64,000 nucleotides of DNA, taken from contig JAHIUW010000023.1 of assembly GCA_018816865.1 (NCBI GenBank), positions 98,997 through 162,996 of the forward strand. Reading direction: 5' to 3'. Under the pieces are notes generated by a model that had not been told where the DNA came from, ran no database searches, and worked only from the letters and a program-made list of their open reading frames with translations. The position numbers and the translations under genes were made by a program. This stretch comes from Pseudomonadota bacterium (GTDB lineage Bacteria; Desulfobacterota; Desulfovibrionia; Desulfovibrionales; Desulfovibrionaceae). Below are positions 11,185-19,349 of the stretch, piece by piece (the stretch's first letter is position 1; each line of letters begins with the position of its first letter).

Positions 11185-11544
11185 AGCCCGTTCAATACGA
11201 CCGTTCCGCGAGCGTGGCAAGGCAGCAACGAGGATTGGCAGGACGTGACGCAGGAAGTCGCTATTGACCATACACCCTGCAATTATGGGGGTACGCGCCC
11301 CTGGTTCCATTACCCCAGATGCGGGCGCAGAGTTTCCGCGCCCTATGGCGCGGAGGCTTTCTGCTGCGGGACCTGCCATTATATCGCCTATCAAAGCCAA
11401 TCCGAAGGCTACGTAGACCGATGTTACAGGCGGGCGAATAAATTCCGGCAACGCATGGGCGGTGAGCCGGTTTGCCAATCATGCATACCGAAGCCCCAGT
11501 GGATGCGCTGGGCTAACCATGACCGCATGGTGCAAGAGATTTAA
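11185..11544 (+). pseudogene. zinc-ribbon protein remnant, 5' truncated
   Basis: An open frame from 11185 to a stop at 11544 contains WQDV, then TPCNYGGTRPWFHYPRCGRR and a CGTCHYIAYQSQSE segment, followed by YRRANKFRQRMGG. This matches the C-terminal half of a widespread small proteobacterial protein of unknown function that is often found on mobile elements. The family's N-terminal half is missing: upstream residues in frame do not match, and a stop precedes them. One Cys of the first pair is also replaced (YPRCG instead of CPxCG). I read it as a decayed gene left by an earlier rearrangement. Confidence 0.55.
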
Positions 11545-11885
11545 GAATTGGATACCGCCGGGCTCCTGGCCGCAATAGCAAAGTGCCCTTTGCTCCAAAG
11601 TATATGGATTGAGCTTCTGTCCTTAGGAGGGATTGCCGGGCTAGGTTTTCGTGAAGATTGACTTGATTTTTGAGGCAGGTATACCAATTGTATAACGATA
11701 GAGATAGAAACGCCTTCATATCGTTAAACTTGATGGGGTACGTGGCGAAGTCCAACCGAGGAGGACTGAAGATCAGTTCGAAGTCAAAACTGGCTTTCCC
11801 ATTAGCTTCAACTCATCGCATATTGCGCGAAGTTGCACCAAGGATTTCGCATTGATATCCATTTTTTTAAAAAAGCAGCAATATT
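11545..11885. other. gap before the restriction-modification operon
   Basis: 341 bases without a supported gene. It contains ATCGTTA-type inverted motifs near 11695-11727 (ATAACGAT and ATCGTTAA) and an AT-rich stretch at 11856-11885 just before the first methylase start. That stretch could hold the promoter or an operator for the operon. No C-protein-like gene was found here. Confidence 0.4.
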
Positions 11886-12530
11886 ATGAGTCTAATAAAA
11901 TCAAAGCAACGTATTGCCGATCATGGGGAGGTGTTTACGCCTGCGTGGATGGTCGAAGCAATGCTTGATCTCGTCAAGGGCGAGTCAGAGCGCATCGATT
12001 CGCGTTTTTTGGAGCCTGCATGCGGAAGCGGAAATTTTTTAGTCCGCGTTCTTCAGCGTAAACTTACAGCGGTCGAGCTCAAGTTCGGGAAATCCGACTT
12101 TGAAAAACGACATTACGCGCTTCTCGCGTTGATGTGCACCTACGGCATTGAGCTACTGGCAGACAATATCGCCGAGTGCAGGGCGAATTTGTTGGGCATA
12201 TTCGCAGAGTATTTGAAGCTAGACGAGCAAGACGACCTTTACCAAGCAGCTTCCTACGTGCTTTCACAAAATCTCGTTCACGGTGACGCCTTGACGATGT
12301 GCGCCGCAGACGGCCAGCCTATCATATTCGCCGAATGGGGCTACCTCGGCAAAGGGAAATACCAAAGGCGCGACTTTCGTTTTAGCTCCCTCTCAAAATC
12401 GTCGATGCTCGGCCAACAAGGCTCCCTCTTCGCCGATATTGCCAAGCATGAAATATTCTCACCGATCAAGACCTATCCGCCGATGTCGGTGCGCGAAATT
12501 GCCACTACGGCATCAAAGGAGTCAGCATGA
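11886..12530 (+). CDS. adenine-methylase-like protein lacking the NPPY motif
   Basis: 214 residues. A Rossmann-type SAM-binding fold is visible: motif I as FLEPACGSGNFL (about 42-53), motif II as YGIELLADNIAECRANL, and the loop LVHGDALTM. Where motif IV (N/D-P-P-Y/F) should follow there is instead FAEWGYLGKGKYQRRDFRF, so the catalytic tetrapeptide is absent. The next gene overlaps it by four bases (ATGA) and does carry NPPY. The two therefore probably act as a pair, this one as a SAM-binding or structural partner. An alternative is a decayed methylase, but the frame is clean and of even composition. Confidence 0.75.
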   Translation: MSLIKSKQRIADHGEVFTPAWMVEAMLDLVKGESERIDSRFLEPACGSGNFLVRVLQRKLTAVELKFGKSDFEKRHYALLALMCTYGIELLADNIAECRANLLGIFAEYLKLDEQDDLYQAASYVLSQNLVHGDALTMCAADGQPIIFAEWGYLGKGKYQRRDFRFSSLSKSSMLGQQGSLFADIAKHEIFSPIKTYPPMSVREIATTASKESA

Positions 12531-14104
12531 CCGATCAAGCAGCCTTTTCACTCCGGGGACGAAACCCGGATGTTTTGACGTGTATTGCGAACCTCTCGAA
12601 CGATGAAGTGTTTACGCCGCCAGAACTAGCTAACAGAATGCTTGATACGCTGGCCGGGGCTTGGGCGAACGCACACGAGGGCGCAAGTATTTGGGAAGAC
12701 CCATCGGTGCGTTTTCTAGACCCGTGCGCGAAATCGGGAGTTTTCTTGCGAGAGGTTACTAGTCGCCTTACCCAAGGGCTTGCCACCAAGATTCCAGACC
12801 TTGAAAAACGTGTTGATCACATCCTGACCAAGCAGGTTTTTGGCATTGGCATAACACACCTTACAGGCTTGCTTTCTCGTCGCAGTGTGTATTGCTCAAA
12901 ACAGGCAAACGGGAAACATTCCATCACCAAGTCTTTTTCTGATGAGAATGGGAATATCTGGTTTGAGCGTATTGAGCACACATGGGTTGGCGATAGGTGC
13001 AAGTACTGTGGAGCGAGCAAACAAGTTCTTGACCGTGGAGAGGACCTTGATACGCACGCGTATGCGTTTATTCATACAGAAGACACTAGAACTCGGATAG
13101 CCGAGATGTTTGGAGAAGACATGCAGTTTGATGTTGTTATTGGCAATCCCCCATATCAACTGGGTGACGGAGGCGGCGGTGGAGGGGCATCTTCAACACC
13201 GATTTATAATCTATTTGTTGAAACGGCATTGTCTTTGGAGCCTCGTTTTGCCGTGATGATTACGCCATCACGATGGTTCTCTGGCGGTAAGGGCTTGGAT
13301 CAATTTAGAGATCGAATGTTGCGTGACAACCGCTTTATCAAACTTGTAGATTATCCACAGTTGTATGACGTGTTCCCAGGAGTGAAGATTCGCGGTGGAA
13401 TTTCATATTGGCTTTGGGGTCGTGAGCATGATGGCGGATGTGAAGTAACAACTATGATCGGAAATGAAGTTGTTGGGGAACCAGCAGTGCGTAAGCTTGA
13501 TGCATATGATGTTTTGGTCCGACGCAATGAAGCTGTGTGTATTCTCGACAAAGTTACAAAGTATCGGATTAATGGAATCCCTGAACCAAATCTTGGCGAT
13601 GTTGTTTCTGCAAGAAAGCCTTTTGGACTAACAAACCAACGCGGTAAATCTACTAAAGCAGGATTGCAAGCCCCCGTTTTAGTGTATGGAAATCAACAGA
13701 CTTCATATCTAGAGCGTTCAATGATTACAAATAACATTCAGTGGATTGATAAGTGGAAGGTCTTGTTGGTCAAAGCACACGGTACAAGCGGTCGTGATGA
13801 TGTTACTATTCTCGGTGAGCCAGTAGTGGCTGAACCAGGAACTGCATGTACAGAAACTTACTTGGTGATAAATGTTTGTTCTTCAGAATCTGATGCAAAT
13901 AACTTAGCTGCTTACATGCGTACACGGTTCGTGAGATTTCTTGTTTCATTACGTAAGATCACGCAGAACATCACACGTGATTCGTATAAATTTGTGCCAC
14001 TGCTTCCTCTTGATTGCCTTTGGTCCGATGAAGACCTTTACAAACGTTATGGCATAAATTCTGAACAGATTGAGTTTATCGAATCAAGAATTGCACCGCG
14101 ATAG
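12527..14104 (+). CDS. N6-adenine DNA methyltransferase, Eco57I-like, with target-recognition region
   Basis: 525 residues. SAM-binding motif I reads FLDPCAKSGVFLRE (63-76); catalytic motif IV reads FDVVIGNPPYQLG with NPPY at 207-210. A Cys-containing insert (C123, CKYCG 158-162) could bind zinc. The stretch after about 230 (MITPSRWFSGGKGLDQFRD, then a beta-rich region to about 480) resembles the tail of type II/IIG adenine methylases that recognises DNA. It would protect host DNA from the helicase-nuclease encoded next. It overlaps the upstream methylase-like gene by four bases and touches the downstream gene, so all three are one operon. The recognition sequence cannot be predicted here. 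Confidence 0.88.
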   Translation: MTDQAAFSLRGRNPDVLTCIANLSNDEVFTPPELANRMLDTLAGAWANAHEGASIWEDPSVRFLDPCAKSGVFLREVTSRLTQGLATKIPDLEKRVDHILTKQVFGIGITHLTGLLSRRSVYCSKQANGKHSITKSFSDENGNIWFERIEHTWVGDRCKYCGASKQVLDRGEDLDTHAYAFIHTEDTRTRIAEMFGEDMQFDVVIGNPPYQLGDGGGGGGASSTPIYNLFVETALSLEPRFAVMITPSRWFSGGKGLDQFRDRMLRDNRFIKLVDYPQLYDVFPGVKIRGGISYWLWGREHDGGCEVTTMIGNEVVGEPAVRKLDAYDVLVRRNEAVCILDKVTKYRINGIPEPNLGDVVSARKPFGLTNQRGKSTKAGLQAPVLVYGNQQTSYLERSMITNNIQWIDKWKVLLVKAHGTSGRDDVTILGEPVVAEPGTACTETYLVINVCSSESDANNLAAYMRTRFVRFLVSLRKITQNITRDSYKFVPLLPLDCLWSDEDLYKRYGINSEQIEFIESRIAPR

Positions 14105-14128
14105 GTGTTAACAAAGGAGAACTTAGGG

Positions 14129-16681
14129 GTGGATATGGTGCAGAATACAACTATAGATGAAGTCCTTGCCCCCAAGCCAGAGGCTCGGCTGCGAATTTAC
14201 GCGTATGCCATTGAGGATGCCGCGCATAAAGGTCTTCTCAAGGTCGGGCAGACAATACGTGACGTGAAGCAGCGTGTTGCCGAACAGCTCAAGACTGCCG
14301 CGATCAACAATTACAAGATCGTGTTGGACGAGCCCGCTGAGCGCGAGGACGGTACGCTCTTCACTGACCACAACGTGCGCGCTGCACTTGTGAAGAAAGA
14401 CTTTGAAAATGTTGAAGGGGAATGGATGCGTTGCTCGGTCGATGAGGTGCAGACCGTGTTAACCGAACTCCGTTCAGGTCAAAAGCTCACCGGCACCCAT
14501 TACGAAACGTTCTCAATGCGTCCTGAACAAGCCGAGGCCGTGAATAAGACCTATGAGTATTTTCATTCAATCTGGAAAGAGGACATGCACGCCGTGCCGC
14601 GTTTCCTCTGGAACGCCAAGATGCGCTATGGCAAGACCTTCACCACGTATCAGCTTGCAAAAAAGCTTGGTGCCAAGCGTGTGCTTGTGGTGACCTTCAA
14701 GCCCGCTGTCGAAGATGCGTGGCAGACGGACCTCGAATCCCATGTTGATTTCGATGGCTGGCAGTACCTTTCCCGCAAGTCTGAGGCCGACCCAACCACG
14801 ATCGCCCCCAAGAGCCCTGTCGTCTATTTCGGCTCCTTCCAGGACTTGCTTGGACGCGATAGAGCCGGACACATCAAGGCAAAAAACGAATGGCTACATG
14901 CAGTAAATTGGGATTTGGTCGTCTTTGATGAATACCACTTCGGTGCATGGCGCGAGACCGCCAAGGAGCTTTTCGAGGGCGAGGACGAAGCGGTCGCCAA
15001 AGATGAATCCAAGCTCGAATATGCCGTGGGGCTTGAGGCCATGAACGAAGGCCTCAGCGTGCTATCGAAAAACGAGCCTGACTATTTTTTGCCGATCACA
15101 ACCAAGGCTTATCTCTACCTGTCAGGAACCCCCTTCAGGGCACTGGCCACGGGCGAATTCATCGAAGAGCAGATTTTCAACTGGACATATACTGATGAGC
15201 AGAGGGCCAAGGCGGAGTATGCCGCCAAAAACCCTGGCAGTTGGAATCCATATGGCTCGTTGCCGCAGTTGCGTCTGCTCACGTACCAAATGCCCGACGA
15301 ATTGCTTGCGATTGCGAGTGGCGGCGAGTTCGATGAGTTCGACTTGAACGAATTTTTTGCCGCCACAGGCACAGGGGTGATGGCGCAGTTCAGGCACAAA
15401 AACGACGTGCAGAAATGGCTGGACATCATCCGTGGGGCATATCTGCCGCAAGCGGTGGAAAGTTTGAAGACAGGAACGCGACCGCCTTTCCCGTATTCGG
15501 ATGTTCGCCTTTTGCCCTACCTCCAACATTCGTTTTGGTTCCTGCCAAATGTCGCCGCCTGTCATGCCATGGCGAAGCTGCTGAGAGAGAAGCACAACAC
15601 GTTCTGGCACGGGTATAAGGTCATCCTCGCAGCCGGTGCATCAGCAGGCATAGGGCTTGATGCGTTGCCGCCTGTGCGCGAAGCTATAAAAACAGGGTTT
15701 GAAACGAATACCATCACGCTTTCATGCGGCAAGCTTACGACCGGCGTCACTGTGCCACAGTGGTCCTCGATTTTAATGCTCCGTAATTTGAAGTCGCCTG
15801 AGACATATTTTCAGGCCGCTTTCCGTGTTCAGTCGCCGTGGTCTATCAAGAATCCCAACGGGGACAACCCGAACGAGGAAGAAATCCTCAAGCCTGTCTG
15901 CTTTGTGTTCGACTTTGCGCCGACCCGCGCACTGCGGCAACTGTCTGAATACGGGATAGGGCTTTCGCCAAGCGAGCCGAACCCGGAGAACGCGGTCAGA
16001 GACCTTGTGTCTTTTTTACCCGTGCTTGCCTACGACGGGGCGAACATGACGCAGATCGACGCTGGCGGCATCCTCGACATTGCGATGGCGGGAACTTCGG
16101 CAACGCTCTTGGCTCGCAAGTGGGAATCCGCATTGCTGGTGAATGTGGATAACGACACATTGCGCCGTATCCTGGATAATGAGGAGGCAATGGCCGCTGT
16201 CGAGCGTATCGAAGGCTGGCGCACGCTTGGCGACAATATCATTGAGACGATCATCAACAAGAGCGAGAAGGTCAAGGAACTCAAGAAGAAGGCCAAGGAC
16301 GGGGAACTGACGAAGAAGGAAAAGAGAGAGCTGTCAGAAGCGGAGAAGGAGTACAAATCCAAGCGCAAGCTCATTCAGGAGAAGCTGATAAAGTTTGCCA
16401 CACGCATTCCTGCGTTTATGTATTTGACGGACTTTCGCGAGAACACGCTTCAAGATGTCATTACCAAGATTGAACCTGAATTATTCCTCACTGTCACTGG
16501 CCTGACTGTAAAGGATTTCCATCTTCTTGTTCGACTGAGGGTTTTCAATACCGAGCAAATGAACCAAGCCGTGTTTGCGTTTCGCCGATACGAGGATGCC
16601 TCACTTCGTTATACAGGAATCGAGAGTCACGAGGGACTCCGCCATTATGGCCTCTACGATACTGTGGTGGCAAAAGATTAA
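14129..16681 (+). CDS. GIY-YIG/T5orf172 nuclease-helicase fusion, putative restriction subunit
   Basis: 850 residues from a GTG nine bases after AAAGGAG; ATG at 14135 and GTG at 14105 are alternatives. Residues about 22-105 resemble a GIY-YIG-type T5orf172 domain (LRIYAYAIE, then LLKVGQTIRDVKQRVAEQLK and FTDHNVRAAL). A superfamily 2 helicase core follows: motif I AKMRYGKTF, DEYH box at about 267-270 (LVVFDEYHFG), SGTP motif III at about 332-335, and GKLTTGVTVPQW plus YFQAAFRVQSPW for the later motifs. A Lys-rich coiled coil lies near 700-760. The layout of nuclease plus translocase beside two methylase genes indicates the restriction arm of a restriction-modification system. The nuclease activity is inferred. 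Confidence 0.8.
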   Translation: MDMVQNTTIDEVLAPKPEARLRIYAYAIEDAAHKGLLKVGQTIRDVKQRVAEQLKTAAINNYKIVLDEPAEREDGTLFTDHNVRAALVKKDFENVEGEWMRCSVDEVQTVLTELRSGQKLTGTHYETFSMRPEQAEAVNKTYEYFHSIWKEDMHAVPRFLWNAKMRYGKTFTTYQLAKKLGAKRVLVVTFKPAVEDAWQTDLESHVDFDGWQYLSRKSEADPTTIAPKSPVVYFGSFQDLLGRDRAGHIKAKNEWLHAVNWDLVVFDEYHFGAWRETAKELFEGEDEAVAKDESKLEYAVGLEAMNEGLSVLSKNEPDYFLPITTKAYLYLSGTPFRALATGEFIEEQIFNWTYTDEQRAKAEYAAKNPGSWNPYGSLPQLRLLTYQMPDELLAIASGGEFDEFDLNEFFAATGTGVMAQFRHKNDVQKWLDIIRGAYLPQAVESLKTGTRPPFPYSDVRLLPYLQHSFWFLPNVAACHAMAKLLREKHNTFWHGYKVILAAGASAGIGLDALPPVREAIKTGFETNTITLSCGKLTTGVTVPQWSSILMLRNLKSPETYFQAAFRVQSPWSIKNPNGDNPNEEEILKPVCFVFDFAPTRALRQLSEYGIGLSPSEPNPENAVRDLVSFLPVLAYDGANMTQIDAGGILDIAMAGTSATLLARKWESALLVNVDNDTLRRILDNEEAMAAVERIEGWRTLGDNIIETIINKSEKVKELKKKAKDGELTKKEKRELSEAEKEYKSKRKLIQEKLIKFATRIPAFMYLTDFRENTLQDVITKIEPELFLTVTGLTVKDFHLLVRLRVFNTEQMNQAVFAFRRYEDASLRYTGIESHEGLRHYGLYDTVVAKD

Positions 16682-16773
16682 AAATAGGCGACCATATAGT
16701 ATGTTGATAAACAAGGAAATTCGAAACGACCTTTCTCTTTAAACGGATAATGATCGATGTGGAGGAAAGTTAG

Positions 16774-17088
16774 ATGAAACATGCTGCCAAAATAAAAAAG
16801 ACATCTGGTGGACTCCCTGCCGTTGAAGAGATTCCAGACGAACTCATAGAACAATTTATCATTTCAGTATTCAGCAGCAAGCCTCTAAATACATGTAAGC
16901 TTGAAAATATCGCATTGGATGTTTTCAAGTGCGCCGGATTTGCTTATCGCGGCAGTAATAAGGATGTAATGATTAGAAGAATTTGGTCATGTGTAGATCA
17001 TTTATTGAAACAGGGTTCAATCATTCAGTATCAAACGGCAACCATGACCAAAATCAAGCTTAACCCTGCTCATTCTCCCGCGAGATAA
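16774..17088 (+). CDS. small protein downstream of the restriction operon
   Basis: 104 residues, with a GGAGG-type ribosome-binding site at about 16760-16765. It is mainly helical, with a segment (ALDVFKCAGFAYRGSNKDVMIRR... to SIIQYQTATMTKI) that could be a winged helix. I do not recognise a family. It follows the helicase by about 90 bases in the same direction, so it may be the last gene of the restriction operon, for example an accessory or regulatory subunit, but nothing in its sequence proves this. Confidence 0.5.
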   Translation: MKHAAKIKKTSGGLPAVEEIPDELIEQFIISVFSSKPLNTCKLENIALDVFKCAGFAYRGSNKDVMIRRIWSCVDHLLKQGSIIQYQTATMTKIKLNPAHSPAR

Positions 17089-17195
17089 AATATTCCTGTA
17101 ACATACTGCAAAGTATAATTAAGTCAGCTTAGGGTTTTAATAAAAACACTGCACTCTCTTCGGATTAGATGTCTCTACTTGGCAATGGATTTAGT

Positions 17196-17876
17196 TTACG
17201 AGGACGTTACACCCCAATCGCCCACCACCCATCCCGCAAATATTCCGACACCATTGGATTTTCCAAGCTCAACAAGGCCTGCTAGTGTTCTTGCCCCCAT
17301 CAGTTCCAGGAAGGCCGCGAAGTCTTCAAACCGAGCCCTGTCATGGCTGAACGAGTGAATGAGCAGGACGGCACTAGGGACGTTGAATCTACGCGCCTCA
17401 ATGACAGCGGCAGCAGCCCTGTGCAGGAGTTGGTAGCGAACATTCTCTGGAATATCCGAGTTAATGCCAAGGGTTTCCTTAATGAACTCTAATCGCTTCC
17501 GCTTGCCGTTGCTCATACCTCTCGACCATTGGGCAAGAGTTGGTCCAAATGATTCGGCAACCTTCCCCTCGACGGCGATGGAGACAAGACGGTCATGAGC
17601 TTTCGCAAGGCACCAAAGATCGCACTGAGACGAAGCGCCACCTCCGGGCAACGGCACCTGATGTTCGGGGATAGCTAGCAGCAATTCAATGCCTCTAAAG
17701 GCTTCTAGGGCTGAGTTTGCGAACAGGGACGCGACCTCAGGAGGAAAGCCCTTCGACTCCTCCCATCGGCAAGCAAGGGCCTTGGCTGAGTAGCCTGTGC
17801 GCCATTGCCGGTCAGGATTGGCAAGGAGTTGCTTCCAATCATCTGGGCCTGATGTGGGCACATAAAATTTTGGCAT
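17196..17876 (-). CDS. uncharacterised protein with possible PD-(D/E)XK nuclease core
   Basis: 226 residues. The central part has Asp86 in QCDLWCLA and, 17 residues on, Glu103 and Lys105 in SIAVEGKVAESFG. This D-(x)n-E-x-K arrangement on successive strands is what a PD-(D/E)XK nuclease core would show. It is followed by a basic stretch (NGKRKRLEF) and a late segment FNVPSAVLLIHSFSHDRARFEDFAAF. It resembles a family of hypothetical proteins on defence and mobile islands. It converges with the restriction operon. A nuclease role is a hypothesis from the motif only. Confidence 0.5.
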   Translation of the reverse strand: MPKFYVPTSGPDDWKQLLANPDRQWRTGYSAKALACRWEESKGFPPEVASLFANSALEAFRGIELLLAIPEHQVPLPGGGASSQCDLWCLAKAHDRLVSIAVEGKVAESFGPTLAQWSRGMSNGKRKRLEFIKETLGINSDIPENVRYQLLHRAAAAVIEARRFNVPSAVLLIHSFSHDRARFEDFAAFLELMGARTLAGLVELGKSNGVGIFAGWVVGDWGVTSS

Positions 17877-17937
17877 CCGGGGCTCCTCTCAGGGATTCCT
17901 ACACACCTTGCACCTGACTCGCCTTCAACAGCAAGCC

Positions 17938-18000
17938 CAGCCTCAACATTTTAGTATGTAGTCATAGTCGTCTTTTCAGAAAACGTGCGTTACGCCGAAA
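17938..18000. repeat. direct repeat, left copy, flanking the thermonuclease gene
   Basis: The last 42 bases (17959-18000) match 18864-18905 with two differences. Weaker similarity extends upstream to CAGCCTC at 17938. The two copies are in the same orientation, 905 bases apart, and bracket the thermonuclease gene. Confidence 0.8.
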
Positions 18001-18086
18001 GTCTCTTCAGCTATTAGCTTCGCTAGTGACAGCATAAGCAGCAGCAAGCACGTATGCTCCGCAGCGCACTTCGCTCTTGTTCCCCA

Positions 18087-18743
18087 TCAGGGGTTACAAA
18101 TCCCGCAAGGCTCAAACCCTGCGCGAATCGCTTCCTCTCTGGACTTGAATATAGCGGTGCAGTGCTCGCAGTCGAAATTGCGACAGCTAGGGCGGTGAAA
18201 TTTCTGGCTCTTGATGTTCCCATGGTAAACGGTAGGGCTTGGTTCGGCTTTTGGCTGTGAGTCGTTTCCTCCCTTTCGATACGTCCATGGTGCCACAGCC
18301 TCGCTATCTGCCCAGAGCCCAGTTCTGTTAACCCTTGCCGTTTCTTCAATCGTGACCCAATCACGACATTCTGGTTTCTTGCAGTATTGTGAGTAGACCC
18401 AGGCAAGCCCTTTTCTTACCAGTTCTTCGCTCAGATTCCTGCCGTCATACAAGACCATGCCTACGGTTCTCCCGTAACGGTCTTGATCCACCGGTAGAAC
18501 TTCGACCTGACGGCCAAACACCTGCTCGGCAGTGAATTGCTTGGCTTTGGATCCAAAGGACTGGCTGCGTTCAGGTGCATCGACACCGTAGAGACGGATT
18601 TTGACCTGCCGCATATCTGAGTTGAGCACAGTCACCGTGTCGCCATCGGCAATAGCTACGACCTTGCCTGTCCAAGCCCAGGCAGAGGTAGTGCATATTA
18701 GGGCAAGGACGAAAAGGAGCAGAACGGGGAAGGGCTTACGCAC
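18087..18743 (-). CDS. secreted thermonuclease (SNase family) with Cys-rich tail
   Basis: 218 residues. A signal peptide (FPVLLLFVLALICTTSAWA) precedes an SNase fold (about 25-150). The catalytic and Ca-binding residues are visible in VAIADGDTVTVL, IRLYGVDAPERSQSFG and DRYGRTVGMVLYDG. After a Pro/Ser linker, the last 50 residues (YHGNIKSQKFHRPSCRNF..., ending EPCGICNP) form a Cys/His-rich module like those seen after many SNase domains, possibly metal binding. The enzyme would degrade DNA or RNA outside the cytoplasm. It lies alone between two direct repeats, which suggests it was acquired or duplicated as a unit. Confidence 0.9.
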   Translation of the reverse strand: MRKPFPVLLLFVLALICTTSAWAWTGKVVAIADGDTVTVLNSDMRQVKIRLYGVDAPERSQSFGSKAKQFTAEQVFGRQVEVLPVDQDRYGRTVGMVLYDGRNLSEELVRKGLAWVYSQYCKKPECRDWVTIEETARVNRTGLWADSEAVAPWTYRKGGNDSQPKAEPSPTVYHGNIKSQKFHRPSCRNFDCEHCTAIFKSREEAIRAGFEPCGICNP

Positions 18744-18842
18744 TTATGGAGTTCTCCCAATAAGGGTTAGGTTTCCTGCTTGGTTTTATAATTTACTGGC
18801 GAGATTGCCAGTGACGGCCTTGGTTGTAAATACAGCCTCTCA

Positions 18843-18905
18843 CAGCCTCTAGTTTTAGCTGCATAGTCATAGTCGTCTTTTTAGAAAACGTGCGTTACAC
18901 CGAAA
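18843..18905. repeat. direct repeat, right copy, flanking the thermonuclease gene
   Basis: Bases 18864-18905 match 17959-18000 at 40 of 42 positions, including the shared core AGAAAACGTGCGTTAC. It lies about 100 bases upstream of the thermonuclease start. Confidence 0.8.
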
Positions 18906-19213
18906 AAATCGACGGGTAGCGTCTACCGTGCATATGCTGCAAGCATGTGTTGTTCGTCGCGTGGCTAATTCTTGTAGGCACGTTGCACTGAGCCGGCTCA
19001 ATTGGAACGGCAGGTGGTCGGCCCTTGGTGCGAAGGCAGGCAGTTGGGGGTGAATTAATTTGCAGGCGTTGGATGTCATCGAATCACAGGGGGTGTTGAA
19101 GTCTACGGTTAGAAATTAACGGTAAATAGAACAATTAAGAATATTGGGGACAACGCTTTTTCTTTTTTCCAACTTTTTTTCTTCAAAAACACACTGAGCA
19201 CGAAGTGCTCTTT

Positions 19214-19253
19214 ATGATTTAAATAAGAAATCTTTATTTCTTATTTAAATCAT
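19214..19253. repeat. perfect 18-bp AT-rich inverted repeat
   Basis: ATGATTTAAATAAGAAAT (19214-19231) is separated by CTTT from its exact reverse complement (19236-19253). The flanks are almost pure A and T. It lies about 95 bases beyond the end of the winged-helix gene, so it may be its terminator, a protein-binding palindrome or part of an origin. Confidence 0.75.
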
Positions 19254-19349
19254 ATATAATAATTTCTGCATATTTATAATTTGCATATATATTTATAGTT
19301 AAAAATTAATTGTTATCCAGCAGTTAAATAATAATTATAGATTCAACCA

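Larger units (their letters stand above)
18744..19349. other. AT-rich gap with repeats and palindromes
   Basis: 606 bases without a supported gene. It holds the right copy of the direct repeat (18843-18905), a GAGCAC-GAA-GTGCTC inverted repeat (19196-19210), and a very AT-rich section from about 19110 to 19345 with a perfect 18-bp inverted repeat (19214-19253). Such composition would suit a replication origin, a transfer site or a transcription stop for the convergent reading. Confidence 0.5.

Noticed and set aside
11104..11478. 124-codon minus-strand frame in the island
   Set aside because: It lies opposite the recognisable zinc-ribbon remnant and has no motif of its own.
17938..18905. CRISPR-like repeat pair
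   Set aside because: Only two copies, 905 bases apart with a gene between; not an array.
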